Shown here: piece by piece, positions 5,450-6,697 of the stretch
How the letters are laid out: every line of letters begins with the position of its first letter
Position numbering within the stretch: position 1 is the stretch's first letter
The notes under the pieces: generated by a model
Told to the model about the DNA's origin: nothing
The model's input: the letters and a program-made list of their open reading frames with translations, nothing else
The model's database searches: none
Assembly: GCA_029859145.1 (NCBI GenBank)
Contig: JAOUDT010000070.1
Span: forward strand, 1 to 6,697
Length of the DNA: 6,697 nt
Direction: 5' to 3'
Origin: Dehalococcoidia bacterium
Lineage (GTDB): Bacteria > Chloroflexota > Dehalococcoidia > GIF9 > AB-539-J10
Program-made: the position numbers and the translations under genes

Positions 5450-6630
5450 GAAGAGTTCTATTGATAGCTGCCATATTTGTTGTTGCTTTAACTCTTTTAC
5501 CTGTTCCGACGTATGCCGACACCGGTACCTATGAGATACTAAATTACACAGTTGAACTAACTCCTTTAGCTGATGGCAGTATAAATATGATATACCACCA
5601 GGAATGGCTGTGTACCGGCGGACATATACCTTGGGTGACAGTCGGTACTGCAAATGGCAATTTTGACATCATAAGTACTGGAGGCAATGTTGAGTCTGCC
5701 ACAGGGCAGAGCAGCGACGGCTGGTACGGGGTCTATCTGACACTGGATAAGGATTATACTTCTGGTGAGACGTTTACCATATCCTTCTCATTGGTCCAGC
5801 GAAACCTCCTGGAAAGGTTGACCGAAGAAGGAAAGTGGAGGATAGATTTTACCCCCGGATGGTACGATAATTGCGTCACAGATAGCCTTACTATCACATT
5901 AAACTCGCCGGTGCCGGCTAGCTCATACAGTTTTACACCTCAACCTGCTGGAGTAATAGGTAATATCGTCACCTGGCAGACCAGTTTAGGTAGAGGAGAT
6001 AGGTTTAACGTCAGAATGGAATCTTATGATGGAACCTTTCTTCAACCTGCGGAACCTGCTGGTCCCAGTTTCAACTGGGCGTGGGTATTAATACCCGTTC
6101 TCATAATCGGTCTCTTGGCTGTTGTGGTTGCCAGAAGCAGGAGAAGAGAAGAACCCTCTACTCCGAAAGAGTACATCTTTGATGAGAAGGGTAATCTAGA
6201 TGACAGGTTAAAAGAGGCAAAGGAGAAGTGGGATAAGGAGAAGAAAGGTAGCGAGTTCTCTGACAAGGAGCAAGCCAAGTTTGACAAGTTTGTGGCTGAG
6301 AAAAGGTTGGAACCTGACGTTAATGGAAACTATTACTATAATGGCAACTTAATCAACCCCTGGATACTGTTCTGGGCTCTAAACAGTCTTTCTTACCGTA
6401 AACCTAACATGAATGTCTTTACAACGAGAGGGACAGGAACCAGAGGCGGCTCATCTTGTGTTGCCGTTTCCTGTGCTTGCGTGGCATGCGCTTGCGCCTG
6501 TGCCTGTGCCTGCGCAGGAGGCGGTGCTGCCGGTTGTGCAAGGAAACTGGACTATTACGGTGGTATGGAATCCGGCGAGAAGGGCCAGACTATGGGGACT
6601 TCCAATCCGGCCAGCGGTTCCGGAGGCTAG
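5446..6630 (+). CDS. Membrane-anchored protein with Cys-Ala-rich C-terminal tail, candidate radical SAM substrate
   Basis: Encodes 394 residues; family not recognised. A signal peptide covers about 1-24 (hydrophobic core, cleavage likely after PTYA). Residues 25-205 form a beta-rich extracytoplasmic domain, loosely DUF2207-like (YEILNYTVELTPLADGSI). One membrane helix lies at 211-229, followed by RSRRR, which puts the C-terminal part inside. Residues 240-330 are charged and helical, with a hydrophobic patch NPWILFWALNSL at 304-315. The tail at 338-364 has Cys at 338, 343, 345, 348, 350, 352, 354, 356 and 364, with a Cys-Ala alternation then AGGGAAGC, and ends in a Gly/Ser-rich stretch. Its ATG overlaps the radical SAM stop by four bases, and GGGAG at 5434-5438 provides a ribosome site, implying coupled translation. 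Metal binding by the tail is the main alternative to enzymatic crosslinking. Only two further Cys (56, 143) lie outside the tail. Confidence 0.85.
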   Translation: MRRVLLIAAIFVVALTLLPVPTYADTGTYEILNYTVELTPLADGSINMIYHQEWLCTGGHIPWVTVGTANGNFDIISTGGNVESATGQSSDGWYGVYLTLDKDYTSGETFTISFSLVQRNLLERLTEEGKWRIDFTPGWYDNCVTDSLTITLNSPVPASSYSFTPQPAGVIGNIVTWQTSLGRGDRFNVRMESYDGTFLQPAEPAGPSFNWAWVLIPVLIIGLLAVVVARSRRREEPSTPKEYIFDEKGNLDDRLKEAKEKWDKEKKGSEFSDKEQAKFDKFVAEKRLEPDVNGNYYYNGNLINPWILFWALNSLSYRKPNMNVFTTRGTGTRGGSSCVAVSCACVACACACACACAGGGAAGCARKLDYYGGMESGEKGQTMGTSNPASGSGG

Positions 6631-6635
6631 AGTAC

Positions 6636-6697
6636 GAGGGCGAACCGGGCACAGCCCATTTGGATTTCAAGCTTGCTCACAGGGGCGGCGAACCCTG
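6636..6697 (+). pseudogene. mutM 3' fragment cut by the window end
   Basis: Sixty-two bases align without gaps to intact mutM 2022-2083, with 53 identical by eye. Translation gives EGEPGTAHLDFKLAHRGGEP against QGELGTAHFDFMVAHRGGEP (15 of 20). It begins six bases after the stop codon of the Cys-tail gene and has no N-terminal part, so it is a fragment. The frame is still open at the window edge, and the zinc finger may continue beyond it. Confidence 0.85.

Noticed and set aside
6457..6537. The Cys-rich tail as an ordinary zinc finger or ferredoxin-like domain.
   Set aside because: Spacing is mostly one residue between Cys rather than CxxC or CxxxC patterns, though metal binding of another kind is not excluded.

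Overview
The window is a stretch of bacterial chromosome, with every supported gene on the + strand and strong AGGAGG-type ribosome binding sites. The gene mix (a DUF3795 Cys-rich protein, a GNAT with a C-terminal extension, a zinc-finger Fpg, a zinc-ribbon/beta-propeller membrane protein, and a radical SAM enzyme with a Cys/Ala-tailed partner) suggests an anaerobic Gram-positive-like or Chloroflexota (Dehalococcoidia-type) organism. That placement is an impression from protein style and is not proven. No integrase, transposase, rRNA, tRNA or CRISPR array was seen.

Layout. Positions 41-2183 hold three co-directional genes that probably form one transcription unit: a DUF3795 protein, a GNAT acetyltransferase with a thioredoxin/YoaP-like tail, and intact mutM (fpg). 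After a promoter-bearing spacer, 2416-3681 encodes a membrane protein with an N-terminal zinc ribbon, one membrane helix, an OB-like domain and PQQ-type propeller repeats. A probable terminator follows. The stretch 3682-4153 has no intact gene, but most of it is a decayed C-terminal half of a second mutM. This runs into a copy of the same promoter-bearing spacer found after the intact mutM. Positions 4154-6630 hold a two-gene operon with an ATGA overlap: a radical SAM/SPASM enzyme with a PqqD-like N-terminal region, then a signal-peptide/TM protein whose C-terminal tail carries nine Cys in 27 residues, mostly as Cys-Ala repeats. Six bases after that stop codon a third mutM 3' fragment begins and runs off the window.

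Two things deserve attention. First, the radical SAM/SPASM enzyme and the Cys-Ala-tailed membrane protein look like a maturase and its substrate, that is, a candidate thioether-type (sactipeptide/ranthipeptide-like) modification on the cytoplasmic tail of a membrane-anchored protein. Second, the locus has a repeating architecture: mutM 3' end, promoter, accessory gene(s), mutM 3' relic, promoter, accessory gene(s), mutM 3' relic. This suggests that the 3' end of mutM has repeatedly served as a junction at which accessory genes were added.
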